In this document: positions 6,440-13,881 of the stretch, piece after piece
How the letters are laid out: every line of letters starts with the position of its first letter
Numbering within the stretch: the first letter of the stretch is position 1
Assembly: GCA_902489775.1 (NCBI GenBank)
Contig: CABUBH010000027.1
Location: forward strand, 1 to 27,100
Source: an uncultured Collinsella sp.
Lineage (GTDB): Bacteria; Actinomycetota; Coriobacteriia; Coriobacteriales; Coriobacteriaceae
Direction: 5' to 3'
DNA length: 27,100 nt
Notes under the pieces: generated by a model
Seen by the model: only the letters and a program-made list of their open reading frames with translations
What the model was told of the DNA's origin: nothing
Database searches by the model: none
Position numbers and translations under genes: made by a program

Positions 6440-9265
6440 TTATGCCTCACCTCCTTTAGAGTGCTTGCCAAGCGGGGCGGTGTCCCCGTCGTTTCCGTTT
6501 ACGTTGTCAACGCCGTCGGCATCTTGAGCCTTACGATGCACACCGATATGCGGCAGACGGCTCGTGGGCTGTTCGCTGTCCTTGGTGCCCCGCTCGCTAG
6601 CGTTGAGACCAAACATACGACGGGCAGCAGGGATGGCAGCCGTGTGCTCGCGCATCTCGCGGCGAAGGTCCTCGTCCGAAAGCGCCGAGATACGCATCTG
6701 GGTATTGAGGCTCGCGCGGATGTACTCGATGTTGATGAGCCAGCCACAGATGGCGATAACCGAAATGATCCAGATAACGAGCAGGATAATCTTGCCGTTA
6801 TTGTCGATATCGAGAACCGTCGACAGGACAAAGAGCAGGACCTGAACGCCCACCACAGCGGCAAAACCGCCCTTGATGTAGTAGGGGTAGCGATGCTCAA
6901 ACGCCACGGCATGATCGAGCAGCTCGCGACGGTACGAATCCGAATCGAGCATGACACGCATGGCCGTGCGCAGCGAATAGCGCTGGCGCGGCAGGTCGTT
7001 GGACTCGCAGATCATGAGGCCCGTCGTGGAAAGCTGCTTATCAAAGAGCAGATTGAGGTTGAGCAGCAACGGGCGCAGCTGCAGACCGATAAAGAGCGCC
7101 ACGATCAGGAACACGCCCAGGATGCACAGGTTGAACAGGTAGTTGAACGAATACATGCCACCGACGGTCTCGCGCAGCAGGTTGATGCCATAGGTGAAGG
7201 GCAGCAGCGGATGCAGCCATTGGAAGAAGCCAGGCATCATCTCGATGGGATACATGCCCGACGAGCCGGGGATCTGCACAATGACGAGGATGACGCCAAT
7301 GGCTTTACCGATATGCTTAAAGGTGGTGGACAGCGCATAGATGATGTTGACGTAGGTGAACGAGATAGCGATGCCGCCCAGCACAAAGAGCAGCGGATTG
7401 ACGCACTGAACGCCAATGACCAGGTCGCCCACCGTAACGATAATGGCCTGGAACGCGCCCAGGATCACCAGCAGCAGCCAGCGGCCAAAGTAGCCCTGAC
7501 GCGCCGTAAAGCTACCGATGTCCTCGCGGTCGACCTCGAGTTTGTAGATAGCGATGAGCACATAGCCGCCTACCCACAGCGCCAGATTGGTGTAGAAGGG
7601 AGCGATGCCCGAGCCAAAGCTCTTGACCGGATAGATTGACTTGGACGTCAGCTCAACCGGAGATGCCATGAAATCTGCCACGTCATTGACGTCGACGTCC
7701 ATGAGGTCGGCTAACTCGCCCATAGACTCAGAGGTCTGCAGCGCCGCAATGTCATTGGCGGCGGTCGCGAGCTTGTCCTGAACCTTGGCAAGCGAAGAAT
7801 CGGTCTGGGCCAGCGTGGTCTTGGCCTGCTTGAGCGTCGCATCGAGTTGGGCCAGCGTGCCACGCGCGCTCGCAATCGTGGGGGTCATACCCGACACAAT
7901 GCCGGTCAAATCGCCCGAAACGGCGGCAAAGGAGTCCAGCGCGCTCGAAGCCTTCGGCAGCGCGTTCTGCCCCAAATCGGTCTGAGCCTGACCGAGGTTA
8001 GCCGTACCGGTCTGAATTGCCGCGTTGAGTGCGCTGCTCGCGTTCGAGATTGCCGTAGCGTCGTTTGCCATGGCGCTCGACTGCGCAGACAGACCGTCCT
8101 TGATGCTCTGAAGCTTTTCATTCTGCTCGCGAAGCGAATCGATGGTCGATACAATGTGCGCGTCAATTTCCTCGGAACCTGTCGACGTGTCATTGACGAG
8201 AATCTCCAAGTGCCCGATAACGGCCTTATTGTGGTCGATCGTCGCCTGGAGAGACTCGAGCGAGTTGTCGATACGGGTGGTCGTAGATGTGACCGTACCC
8301 GTCAGCTTGCCGATGGCAGCGTTCGCGGAGGCCGACGTCTTGGTGAGCGCAAGGCTGCCCTCCGAGAGCGCCTTGGAGAGCGAGGCGATAGAGTTGCCCG
8401 CCGTGGTGCGAGCTTCGCCCAGCAGGTCATTGCCCTGAGCGATTGCCTGCGTAAGCGAAGGCGTCTGTCCCTGCAGGCCCGCCAACGCAGCATCGGCCGA
8501 AGCAATCGAGCTGCTTGTCTTGTCGATGGCGGTGTTCATATCGCCGATGGAATCACGTACTTCGCCCAGGGTATCAGACGCTTCGGACACCGAACCAGCC
8601 AGCGAATCCTGGGTCTGGGTCGCTTTGTCCTTTAAATCGACTCCGGCATCTTTCGCGATTCCGGCAACAGTCTCGCCCACCGTAGAGACAAATTCCGAGT
8701 TGATCTGCTCCTCGATGGTATTGGCGCCAGTGTCGGTGACCTTGGGCGCAATAGCGCTCTTCTTCTCGTTGACGTAGTACGTGAGCTTGGGCTGATGGTA
8801 GTTGCCGTCGAGCATTGAGACAAGATTGTCAGAGAAGTTCTTGGGGATCACGATGGCAGCGTAATATTCACCGCTCTCGACGCCCTCTTTGGCATCGGCG
8901 GCCGAATCGACGAAGGTCCAGCCCAGCTGATCGTTCTCCTTGAGCTGATCGACGACCTGGTCGCCCGCGTTGAGCTCGCCCACCAAGTCGTTTTGGGTGC
9001 CTTGATCGTTGTTGGCGATGGCAATCTTGATACCCTGGGTGTTTCCATACGGGTCCCAGTTTGCCACGATGTTGTACCAGGCGTACAGCGAGGGAATAAC
9101 GCACACGCCCAGGGTAACCACCAAGGCGACGGGGTTCATAAGCAATCGCTTAATGTCGCGCTTAAATATCGCAAAGGAGACCTTTGCGTTGGATAGTTTG
9201 CTGCCGAGACTCACGCTTGGACCATCCATCCTGTCGTTAAATCGAATCGTACTATCGACAACCAT
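6440..9265 (-). CDS. YhgE/Pip-domain membrane protein with extended C-terminus (first of the pair)
   Basis: This 941-residue paralogue of its downstream neighbour shares the N-terminal helix and the YNIVANWDPYGNTQGIKIA hallmark, a long extracellular coiled-coil stretch of roughly residues 190-530, and the C-terminal permease-like helices with LPFTYGINLLRETVGG. Unlike its partner it continues for about 220 more residues after the last permease helix. This extra part holds a cytoplasmic segment, two further hydrophobic segments (the first around the GGFAAVVGVQVLLFVLS stretch) and a charged Gly/Asp-rich tail. The pair probably acts as a heteromeric complex (inference from fusion-like adjacency and homology). 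The start at 9265 has no strong ribosome-binding site; ATGs about 12 codons in are alternatives. A TAGTAT -10-like box at 9324-9329 is the only promoter hint upstream. Confidence 0.85.
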   Translation of the reverse strand: MVVDSTIRFNDRMDGPSVSLGSKLSNAKVSFAIFKRDIKRLLMNPVALVVTLGVCVIPSLYAWYNIVANWDPYGNTQGIKIAIANNDQGTQNDLVGELNAGDQVVDQLKENDQLGWTFVDSAADAKEGVESGEYYAAIVIPKNFSDNLVSMLDGNYHQPKLTYYVNEKKSAIAPKVTDTGANTIEEQINSEFVSTVGETVAGIAKDAGVDLKDKATQTQDSLAGSVSEASDTLGEVRDSIGDMNTAIDKTSSSIASADAALAGLQGQTPSLTQAIAQGNDLLGEARTTAGNSIASLSKALSEGSLALTKTSASANAAIGKLTGTVTSTTTRIDNSLESLQATIDHNKAVIGHLEILVNDTSTGSEEIDAHIVSTIDSLREQNEKLQSIKDGLSAQSSAMANDATAISNASSALNAAIQTGTANLGQAQTDLGQNALPKASSALDSFAAVSGDLTGIVSGMTPTIASARGTLAQLDATLKQAKTTLAQTDSSLAKVQDKLATAANDIAALQTSESMGELADLMDVDVNDVADFMASPVELTSKSIYPVKSFGSGIAPFYTNLALWVGGYVLIAIYKLEVDREDIGSFTARQGYFGRWLLLVILGAFQAIIVTVGDLVIGVQCVNPLLFVLGGIAISFTYVNIIYALSTTFKHIGKAIGVILVIVQIPGSSGMYPIEMMPGFFQWLHPLLPFTYGINLLRETVGGMYSFNYLFNLCILGVFLIVALFIGLQLRPLLLNLNLLFDKQLSTTGLMICESNDLPRQRYSLRTAMRVMLDSDSYRRELLDHAVAFEHRYPYYIKGGFAAVVGVQVLLFVLSTVLDIDNNGKIILLVIWIISVIAICGWLINIEYIRASLNTQMRISALSDEDLRREMREHTAAIPAARRMFGLNASERGTKDSEQPTSRLPHIGVHRKAQDADGVDNVNGNDGDTAPLGKHSKGGEA

Positions 9266-9414
9266 TGTAGTAGGCGCTTTAACGTCTCAAAGCACAATGG
9301 TGTTGAGTTTTGCGGGTAGCAATATACTACGAAGATGAGTTAACGTACAGATGTACAGTATCCTAAATTTCAGCAGGTCACAAAACCACAACCCGCACAA
9401 ATTAGCAATTCAAA

Positions 9415-9470
9415 TAGTCATCGGGGACGTTCTTAAACGACTAGTCAAACAAGAACGTCCCCAATGACTA
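9415..9470. repeat. Hairpin with 20-bp stem, part of palindrome island
   Basis: Arms 9415-9434 and 9451-9470 pair over 20 bp with one exception (C9422/A9463), again a G-U wobble only in minus-strand RNA. The 16-nt loop contains its own 8-bp palindrome GACTAGTC (9439-9446). The remaining gene-free DNA of 9266-9414 holds the YhgE leader, with a short dyad GTACA-GA-TGTAC at 9345-9356, and nothing else I can support. Confidence 0.65.
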
Positions 9471-9512
9471 CTTAGGACCACGGCAACGTCGATGTTTTGG
9501 CAATGCCAGCGA

Positions 9513-9612
9513 GCGGGCGCCAGAGCGAACAAATTGGCATGAAAAGAGGACGGCATAGACCTTCTGGTCATGCCGTCCTCTTTGAATGACAAGTTGTCGC
9601 TCTGGCGCCCGC
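9513..9612. repeat. Structured composite hairpin element, copy B
   Basis: The outer stem pairs 9513-9532 with 9594-9612 (one bulged base). The inner stem pairs 9543-9561 with 9566-9583 over 18 bp, with a single bulged A (9557) and a TTCT loop. The inner stem core differs from copy A at 1566-1660 by matched changes on both sides (GGCC/GGCC there, GACC/GGTC here; GGGC/GCCC there, CGGC/GCCG here). Loop size, bulge and flanking ATTG...TGAAA and TTGAA...CAAG.TTG sequences are retained. On the minus strand the inner stem is followed by TTTT, so it may also terminate htpG transcription. Confidence 0.7.
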
Positions 9613-9626
9613 GCAGCGTCGACTGG

Positions 9627-9650
9627 TCCGCCGTTCGTTAGAACGGCGGA
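9627..9650. repeat. Perfect 10-bp hairpin, palindrome island
   Basis: TCCGCCGTTC (9627-9636) and GAACGGCGGA (9641-9650) are perfectly complementary around a GTTA loop. It is flanked on both sides by the GCAGCGTCGA linker. No T-tract follows on either strand. Confidence 0.6.
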
Positions 9651-9670
9651 ACTGAGGGCAGCGTCGAGCT

Positions 9671-9698
9671 GTTACGCGGTTTGGTAAAACCGCGTAAC
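9671..9698 (-). repeat. Perfect 12-bp hairpin just past htpG stop
   Basis: GTTACGCGGTTT (9671-9682) pairs perfectly with 9687-9698 around a 4-nt loop. It begins 7 bases after the htpG stop codon, the position of a terminator or 3'-end stabiliser. There is no U-tract after it, so termination might instead occur at the inner stem of 9543-9583. Confidence 0.6.
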
Positions 9699-9705
9699 GA
9701 CCCAA

Positions 9706-11730
9706 CTACATCAAGTTGCAAACAGCTGCTGCGAAGGCAACGGGGTCCTCGGGCAGAATGCCCTCGACCAGCAGGGCCTGGTCATAGAGCAAACCGGAGT
9801 ACTGCTTGATCTTGTCGGCGTCGCCCGCCTTCTGAGCGGCGACGAGCTTGGAAAAGACCGGGTGCTTGGCGTTGAGCTCGAGCACGCGCTGGCTCTTGGG
9901 CATACCGTCGGGCGCGCCCTCGGGACCCTTCTGGAGCACCTTCTCCATCTCGAGCGAAAGCGGGCCCTCGGTGGTGATGCACGCGGGAGCATCGGTCAGG
10001 CGCGCAGAGACGGCAACCTTCTCGACCTTGTCGCCGAGTGCCTCCTTCATGGCGTTAAAGAGGTCCTCGTTCTCCTTGGTGGCGTCCTCGGCCTCCTTTT
10101 TCTCGTCCTCGGTCGCCAGGTCAAGATCACCGGTTGCGACGTTCTTGAGCTCCAGGTGACGATCCTCAACCTCGGGCTCGGCACCATCGGCCACGGCCTT
10201 TTCGGCAGCCTCGCGGGCGGCATCGTCCTCGTAGATCTTGGGCATATCGGCGGCAACGTACTCACGCATAGCCTGGAAGGTGAACTCATCCACGTCCTGC
10301 GTCAGCAGCAGCACGTCATAGCCGCGGTCGAGCACGCCCTTTACCACGGGCATCTTGGCCAAGCGCTCACGCGAGTCGCCGGCGGCGTAGTAGATGGCCT
10401 TCTGATCCTCGGGCATGCCCTTGGCATACTCGGCCAGGGTAATCATCTTCTGTTCCTTGGCAGACCAGAACAGCAACAGATCGGCGAGCTCATCGGCCTT
10501 CATGCCATAGCTCGAGTAGATGCCGTACTTAAGACCGCGGCCAAAGTTCTCAAAGAACTTCTCGTAGGCCTCGCGGTCGTTGTCACGCATATCCTCAAGG
10601 TCGGCGGTGATCTTCTTTTCCACACGCTTGGCGATGGCCTTGAGCTGACGGTTCTGCTGCAGCGTCTCACGCGAGATGTTGAGCGACACATCGGCGGAAT
10701 CCACGACGCCGCGGACAAAGTTGTAGTAGTCGGGCAGCAGGTCGTCGCACTTCTCCATAATCAGAACGTTGGAGCTGTAGAGTGCCAGACCCTTCTCGTA
10801 ATCCTTGCTGTACAGATCGAACGGCGCGCGGCCCGGCACAAACAGCAGGGCATCGTACTCGAGCGTGCCCTCGGCATGGAAGCTGATGGTGCGCGCAGGA
10901 TCGTCAAAGTTGTGGAACGTGGACTTGTAGAACTCGTCGTAGTCCTTCTGCTCGACATCGGAGCTGCGCTTCTTCCAGATCGGTGTCATGGAATTGACGG
11001 TCTCGAGCTCCTGGTAGTCCTCGTACTCGGGCTTGTAATCGTCGCCGGCGTCCTCGGGCTTGGGTTTCTGGCGGCTCTTGGACACCATCATCTGAATCGG
11101 GTAGCGCACATAGTTGCTGTACTGCTGAATCAGGCTCTTGAGACCCCACTCGGTCAGGAAGCGATCGTAGGTCTCGGCCTCGCCGTCGGCATCGAGCTTC
11201 TCGTTCTCGCGCAGCGTCAGGATGACATCGGTACCGTGCTCGGCGCGCTCACCGTCCTCGATGGTGTAGCCCTCAAGACCGTCGGATTCCCACACATGGG
11301 CGACATCCTCGCCATAGGCGCGGCTGACGACCTTCACATGGCTGGCAACCATAAAGGCAGAGTAGAAGCCCACGCCAAACTGGCCGATGATGTCGACATC
11401 GGAGCCCTGCTGCTCGGCGTTCTCGGTCTTAAACTCCTCGGAGCCGGAATGGGCGATGGTGCCCAGATTGCGCTCGAGCTCCTCGGCGGTCATGCCAATG
11501 CCGTTATCCGAGATGGTAATGGTGCGGGCGTCTTTATCAAAGGAGACGCGAATGGCCAGGTCGCCCTGGTTGATCTTGACGCTCGGATCCTGCAGGCTCT
11601 TAAAGTTGAGCTTGTCGACGGCGTCGCTCGCGTTAGAGATAAGCTCGCGCAGGAAGATTTCCTTATTGGTGTAGATGGAGTTGATCATGAGGTCGAGCAG
11701 TTTTTTGCTCTCGGTCTTAAATTGACGCAT
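9706..11730 (-). CDS. htpG: Molecular chaperone HtpG (Hsp90)
   Basis: This 674-residue cytosolic Hsp90-family ATPase chaperone folds and remodels client proteins as a dimer. The N-terminal GHKL ATP site shows the ELISNASDA motif near 29-37, DNGIGM near 75-80 and IGQFGVGFYSAFMVA near 115-130. The middle domain carries NISRETLQQNRQLKAI, with the catalytic-loop Arg and Gln. The C-terminal dimerisation domain ends without the eukaryotic MEEVD tail, as expected for bacteria. It is somewhat longer than E. coli HtpG because of acidic insertions in the middle/C-terminal linker around 520-570. The ATG at 11730 has AAAGGA six to seven bases upstream. It appears monocistronic, with its own promoter candidate and a terminator-like hairpin inside the leader. 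Confidence 0.97.
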   Translation of the reverse strand: MRQFKTESKKLLDLMINSIYTNKEIFLRELISNASDAVDKLNFKSLQDPSVKINQGDLAIRVSFDKDARTITISDNGIGMTAEELERNLGTIAHSGSEEFKTENAEQQGSDVDIIGQFGVGFYSAFMVASHVKVVSRAYGEDVAHVWESDGLEGYTIEDGERAEHGTDVILTLRENEKLDADGEAETYDRFLTEWGLKSLIQQYSNYVRYPIQMMVSKSRQKPKPEDAGDDYKPEYEDYQELETVNSMTPIWKKRSSDVEQKDYDEFYKSTFHNFDDPARTISFHAEGTLEYDALLFVPGRAPFDLYSKDYEKGLALYSSNVLIMEKCDDLLPDYYNFVRGVVDSADVSLNISRETLQQNRQLKAIAKRVEKKITADLEDMRDNDREAYEKFFENFGRGLKYGIYSSYGMKADELADLLLFWSAKEQKMITLAEYAKGMPEDQKAIYYAAGDSRERLAKMPVVKGVLDRGYDVLLLTQDVDEFTFQAMREYVAADMPKIYEDDAAREAAEKAVADGAEPEVEDRHLELKNVATGDLDLATEDEKKEAEDATKENEDLFNAMKEALGDKVEKVAVSARLTDAPACITTEGPLSLEMEKVLQKGPEGAPDGMPKSQRVLELNAKHPVFSKLVAAQKAGDADKIKQYSGLLYDQALLVEGILPEDPVAFAAAVCNLM

Positions 11731-11760
11731 GTGCAGTCCTTTCGCGCTACCCCCGTCCGC

Positions 11761-11786
11761 AAAAAACGGCCCGGTCGCCCGAGCCG
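11761..11786 (-). terminator. Terminator-type hairpin in the htpG leader (possible attenuator)
   Basis: On the minus strand an 8-bp GC stem (11779-11786 with 11767-11774) closes a GCGA tetraloop and is followed by six T (11761-11766). The one imperfect pair is a U-G in minus RNA. It ends only about 30 bases before the htpG start and lies downstream of the best promoter candidate. That suggests premature termination control, unless transcription starts after it. Confidence 0.75.
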
Positions 11787-11842
11787 CATCGCAGACCTGC
11801 TATGTTCAGACTTAGATTTTATAACCCATTAGCGCGCATATA

Positions 11843-11872
11843 TACATACGGAATCGAAAAACTGTATGTCTA
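11843..11872 (-). promoter_or_regulatory. Promoter candidate for htpG, overlapped by an inverted repeat
   Basis: On the minus strand TAGACA (11867-11872) and TATGTA (11843-11848) are separated by 18 bases. ACATAC at 11844-11849 and GTATGT at 11864-11869 form an inverted repeat that overlaps both boxes and could be an operator. No CIRCE (TTAGCACTC-N9-GAGTGCTAA) or HAIR element is visible. Confidence 0.4.
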
Positions 11873-11933
11873 AGCGCTCCAATGCGTCAATTGCCAAGGA
11901 GTGTCCCCAACCGCCGGCAGAAAAGGAACGTCT

Positions 11934-12434
11934 CTATCTGCCATCTACGCGCTTGGCCATCCAGACATGGGGCTGGCCCTCGTCTTCGTAATCTACCGGG
12001 GCAATTTGCGTGTAGCCCGCCTTTGCATAGAGCGGCAACACGTATTCCTGCGCATGCAGCTTAATAAGCTTAGCGCCGGCATCGCGTGCACACGAAGCAC
12101 TGGCCTCGACGATCGCACTCGCCAGTCCGCGACGACGCATAGCCGGCAGCACGGCGACGCGCCCCATAATGTAGGTCTCCCCCGCCGCAACGCCTTCGTC
12201 CATGTCGCATGCCGGCAACACCGGGGCCTCTGCGTCAGCCACGCGCTCAAGCTCTTCGGGAAACACGCGCGAGCAACCGGCAAGCTCGCCGTCTACATAG
12301 AGCGTCACATGAATGCAGTTTGGATCCTCGTCGATAGCGTCGAACTCATTCTCGTAGCCCTGCTCGTCTATAAAAACGACGCGGCGCACCAACGCCGCGT
12401 CATCAAAACATCCCGTCTTAAGTTGAATATCCAT
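11934..12434 (-). CDS. GNAT-family N-acetyltransferase
   Basis: This is a 166-residue single-domain acetyl-CoA-dependent acyltransferase. After an N-terminal region matching the ElaA/GNAT-like pattern (VRRVVFIDEQGYENEFD), strand 4 carries the GRVAVLPAMRRRGLASAIV stretch that holds the acetyl-CoA pyrophosphate loop (R-R-R-G-L-A). The KLHAQEYVLPLYAKAGY stretch fits the C-terminal motif, where a Tyr often acts as the general acid. The start is the ATG at 12434, preceded by AAAGGG with six-base spacing; an in-frame ATG at 12452 has no such site. The acceptor substrate is unknown. It lies on the same strand 39 bases after the cpsB-like gene, so it could be co-transcribed with the cps cassette. Confidence 0.85.
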   Translation of the reverse strand: MDIQLKTGCFDDAALVRRVVFIDEQGYENEFDAIDEDPNCIHVTLYVDGELAGCSRVFPEELERVADAEAPVLPACDMDEGVAAGETYIMGRVAVLPAMRRRGLASAIVEASASCARDAGAKLIKLHAQEYVLPLYAKAGYTQIAPVDYEDEGQPHVWMAKRVDGR

Positions 12435-12473
12435 GGCTGCCCTTTCATTCAATGCGAACGTTAGGGACAGATA

Positions 12474-13124
12474 TTAGCGAAAATGAGCTCCGCGCACGCT
12501 AAACTTCGCGCGAGCCTTCGCCAGGCAGTCGTAATGACCCACGTTATGGGCATCGCTCGCGATGAAGCTGTACAGGTTCTGATCGAACAGGCGCTGTGCC
12601 GGCTTTTTCTCGCGACCAAAGCGACCGCCGGCAATAAAGTCCGCCGAAGCCTGCAGCTTGCAGCCCATATCGACCAGGCGCTCCGCCACGCTTACATCCT
12701 TTTGAACCGCACGATAGCGCTCAGGATGAGCGATAATCACCTGGTAACCACGGCACTGCAAATCGTAAATCGTGTTCTCGTACTCTCTAAACGCATACGC
12801 ATCGGCATGCGTCGAAAGCTCGAGCAGAAACTCGTTGGTCCCATCGAAATGCAAGTGCTCCGCGGCATCGATACCAAGCTCAACGAGCTTTCGATGGTTG
12901 ACCTCGAAGCCCATCTGGAGCGGAAAACCGTCAGCGTTATCACGCAGCAGCTCAAAGGCATCCCACATCTTGTCGTAATCAAAATAGGGATCACGGCAGT
13001 GAGGAGTGCAAACGATTCTGGTTACACCGGCCCGCTTGGCAGCCTCGAGCATCGCCAAGCTCTCATCGAGATCGGCGGCGCCGTCGTCTACACCCGGCAA
13101 GATATGGCAATGAATGTCACGCAT
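12474..13124 (-). CDS. cpsB: CpsB/YwqE-type tyrosine-protein phosphatase (PHP family)
   Basis: This 216-residue manganese-dependent protein-tyrosine phosphatase of the PHP fold dephosphorylates the BY-kinase encoded just upstream. The N-terminus MRDIHCHILPGVDDGA provides the first metal-binding HxH and the conserved GxDDG. CTPHCRDPY, the FEVNHR block, LLELSTHAD, IIAHPERY and SFIASDAHNV supply further His/Asp/Glu ligands in family order. Length is slightly below the usual 240-255 residues. It is 17 bases downstream of cpsD with AAGG before the ATG, so translation is likely coupled to the kinase. Function in cells: controls the phosphorylation cycle that sets capsule or exopolysaccharide chain length. 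Confidence 0.9.
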   Translation of the reverse strand: MRDIHCHILPGVDDGAADLDESLAMLEAAKRAGVTRIVCTPHCRDPYFDYDKMWDAFELLRDNADGFPLQMGFEVNHRKLVELGIDAAEHLHFDGTNEFLLELSTHADAYAFREYENTIYDLQCRGYQVIIAHPERYRAVQKDVSVAERLVDMGCKLQASADFIAGGRFGREKKPAQRLFDQNLYSFIASDAHNVGHYDCLAKARAKFSVRGAHFR

Positions 13125-13141
13125 AGGTCAGCCTTAATCAA

Positions 13142-13879
13142 CTAAACGTTTGCTCGGTTGGTGAAGATGCCCTTTTTGGAAGTCCCCTGATCGTCGGAGC
13201 CCTTCTTCACCTTCTTACCGTCCTTGGTGTAGTAGGAGTAGTAGTACTCGCTGGTCTCGGTCTCGCAGTAGTTCATAACGGTACCGATGAGCTTGACCTT
13301 CTCGGACTTCTTAAGCTGACCGATGGCGTTGAGCGCCTCCTCGCGCTTGGTGAAGTCCTCACGCACGACAAAAAGCGCACCGTCGGTCAGACTTGCGATC
13401 TCGGCAGCATCGATGAAGGTGCCGACCGGGGGAGCATCAAAGATGACGTACTGGAACTTGGCGGACAGTGCCTTTACCAGCTTGGCAAAGCGGTGAGAGA
13501 CGATGATGTCGGCAGGATTGGGAATATGCGGCTCGGCATCGAGGAAGTAGAAGTTCTTCTGACCCGTCTCGACAATCGCCTGGTCAATAGAAACCTGCTC
13601 GGAAAGGACTGCATAGAGTCCGCCGCGGGAGCGGACGCCGAGCATATCGGCAAGGGACCTGCGACGCATATCAGCCTCGACCAGCAGGACGCTCTTGCCG
13701 CTGGTGGCGATAGCCTGGGCAAGGTTGATGGAAACCGTAGACTTGCCCTCGTTGGGAATCGAGGACGTAACGGTGATGGTGCGAATGGGGTCGTCCACGC
13801 TCGCAAAGCGGATGTTGGCCAGAAGGGTCTTGGCGGCATTCTGTACAACGAGCTTATCGGTGTTCTTTGCCTTAGCCAT
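13142..13879 (-). CDS. cpsD: CpsD/CapB-type tyrosine-protein kinase (BY-kinase)
   Basis: This 245-residue cytoplasmic BY-kinase is the Gram-positive split form that needs a CpsC membrane partner. It carries Walker A TSSIPNEGKST (38-48), Walker A' VLLVEADMR (64-72), Walker B VIFDAPP (145-151) and a C-terminal autophosphorylation cluster EYYYSYYTKD (five Tyr between 212 and 217) followed by a Lys-rich tail. It phosphorylates its own Tyr cluster and probably proteins of polymer synthesis. Its start lies 2 bases after the cpsC stop, and its ribosome site (AAAGGTGG) is inside the cpsC end. No glycosyltransferase, flippase or polymerase gene is present in the window. Confidence 0.92.
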   Translation of the reverse strand: MAKAKNTDKLVVQNAAKTLLANIRFASVDDPIRTITVTSSIPNEGKSTVSINLAQAIATSGKSVLLVEADMRRRSLADMLGVRSRGGLYAVLSEQVSIDQAIVETGQKNFYFLDAEPHIPNPADIIVSHRFAKLVKALSAKFQYVIFDAPPVGTFIDAAEIASLTDGALFVVREDFTKREEALNAIGQLKKSEKVKLIGTVMNYCETETSEYYYSYYTKDGKKVKKGSDDQGTSKKGIFTNRANV

Positions 13880-13881
13880 GC

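Larger units (their letters stand above)
9483..9667. repeat. Three copies of GCARCGTCGA separating hairpins
   Basis: GCAACGTCGA at 9483-9492, GCAGCGTCGA at 9613-9622 and GCAGCGTCGA at 9658-9667 fall exactly between consecutive hairpins: 9415-9470, 9513-9612, 9627-9650 and 9671-9698. The regular alternation of linker and palindrome resembles a composite palindromic repeat (BIME-like), rather than four unrelated terminators. Chance recurrence of one 10-mer pair in 200 bp is unlikely but not impossible in GC-rich DNA. Confidence 0.55.

Noticed and set aside
4742..7639. A very long open frame on the plus strand across the two YhgE genes
   Set aside because: It is antisense to genes with clear family hallmarks and good start signals. 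Its composition is Arg/His/Leu-rich without recognisable domains, as expected for the complement of GC-biased coding DNA.
9862..11832. Long plus-strand open frame opposite htpG
   Set aside because: It is the complement of a highly conserved chaperone gene. There is no ribosome site and no known domain; Leu/Gly/Val-rich shadow composition.
11731..11933. CIRCE or HAIR heat-shock operator upstream of htpG
   Set aside because: I looked for TTAGCACTC-N9-GAGTGCTAA and CTTGAGT-N7-ACTCAAG and found neither.
11890..12476. Possible repeat remnants around the GNAT gene (TGTCCCCAACC..., GTTAGGGACAGA...)
   Set aside because: They resemble the GGGGACGTTCTT hairpin arms at 9415-9470 only loosely, and do not form a convincing stem or direct repeat.
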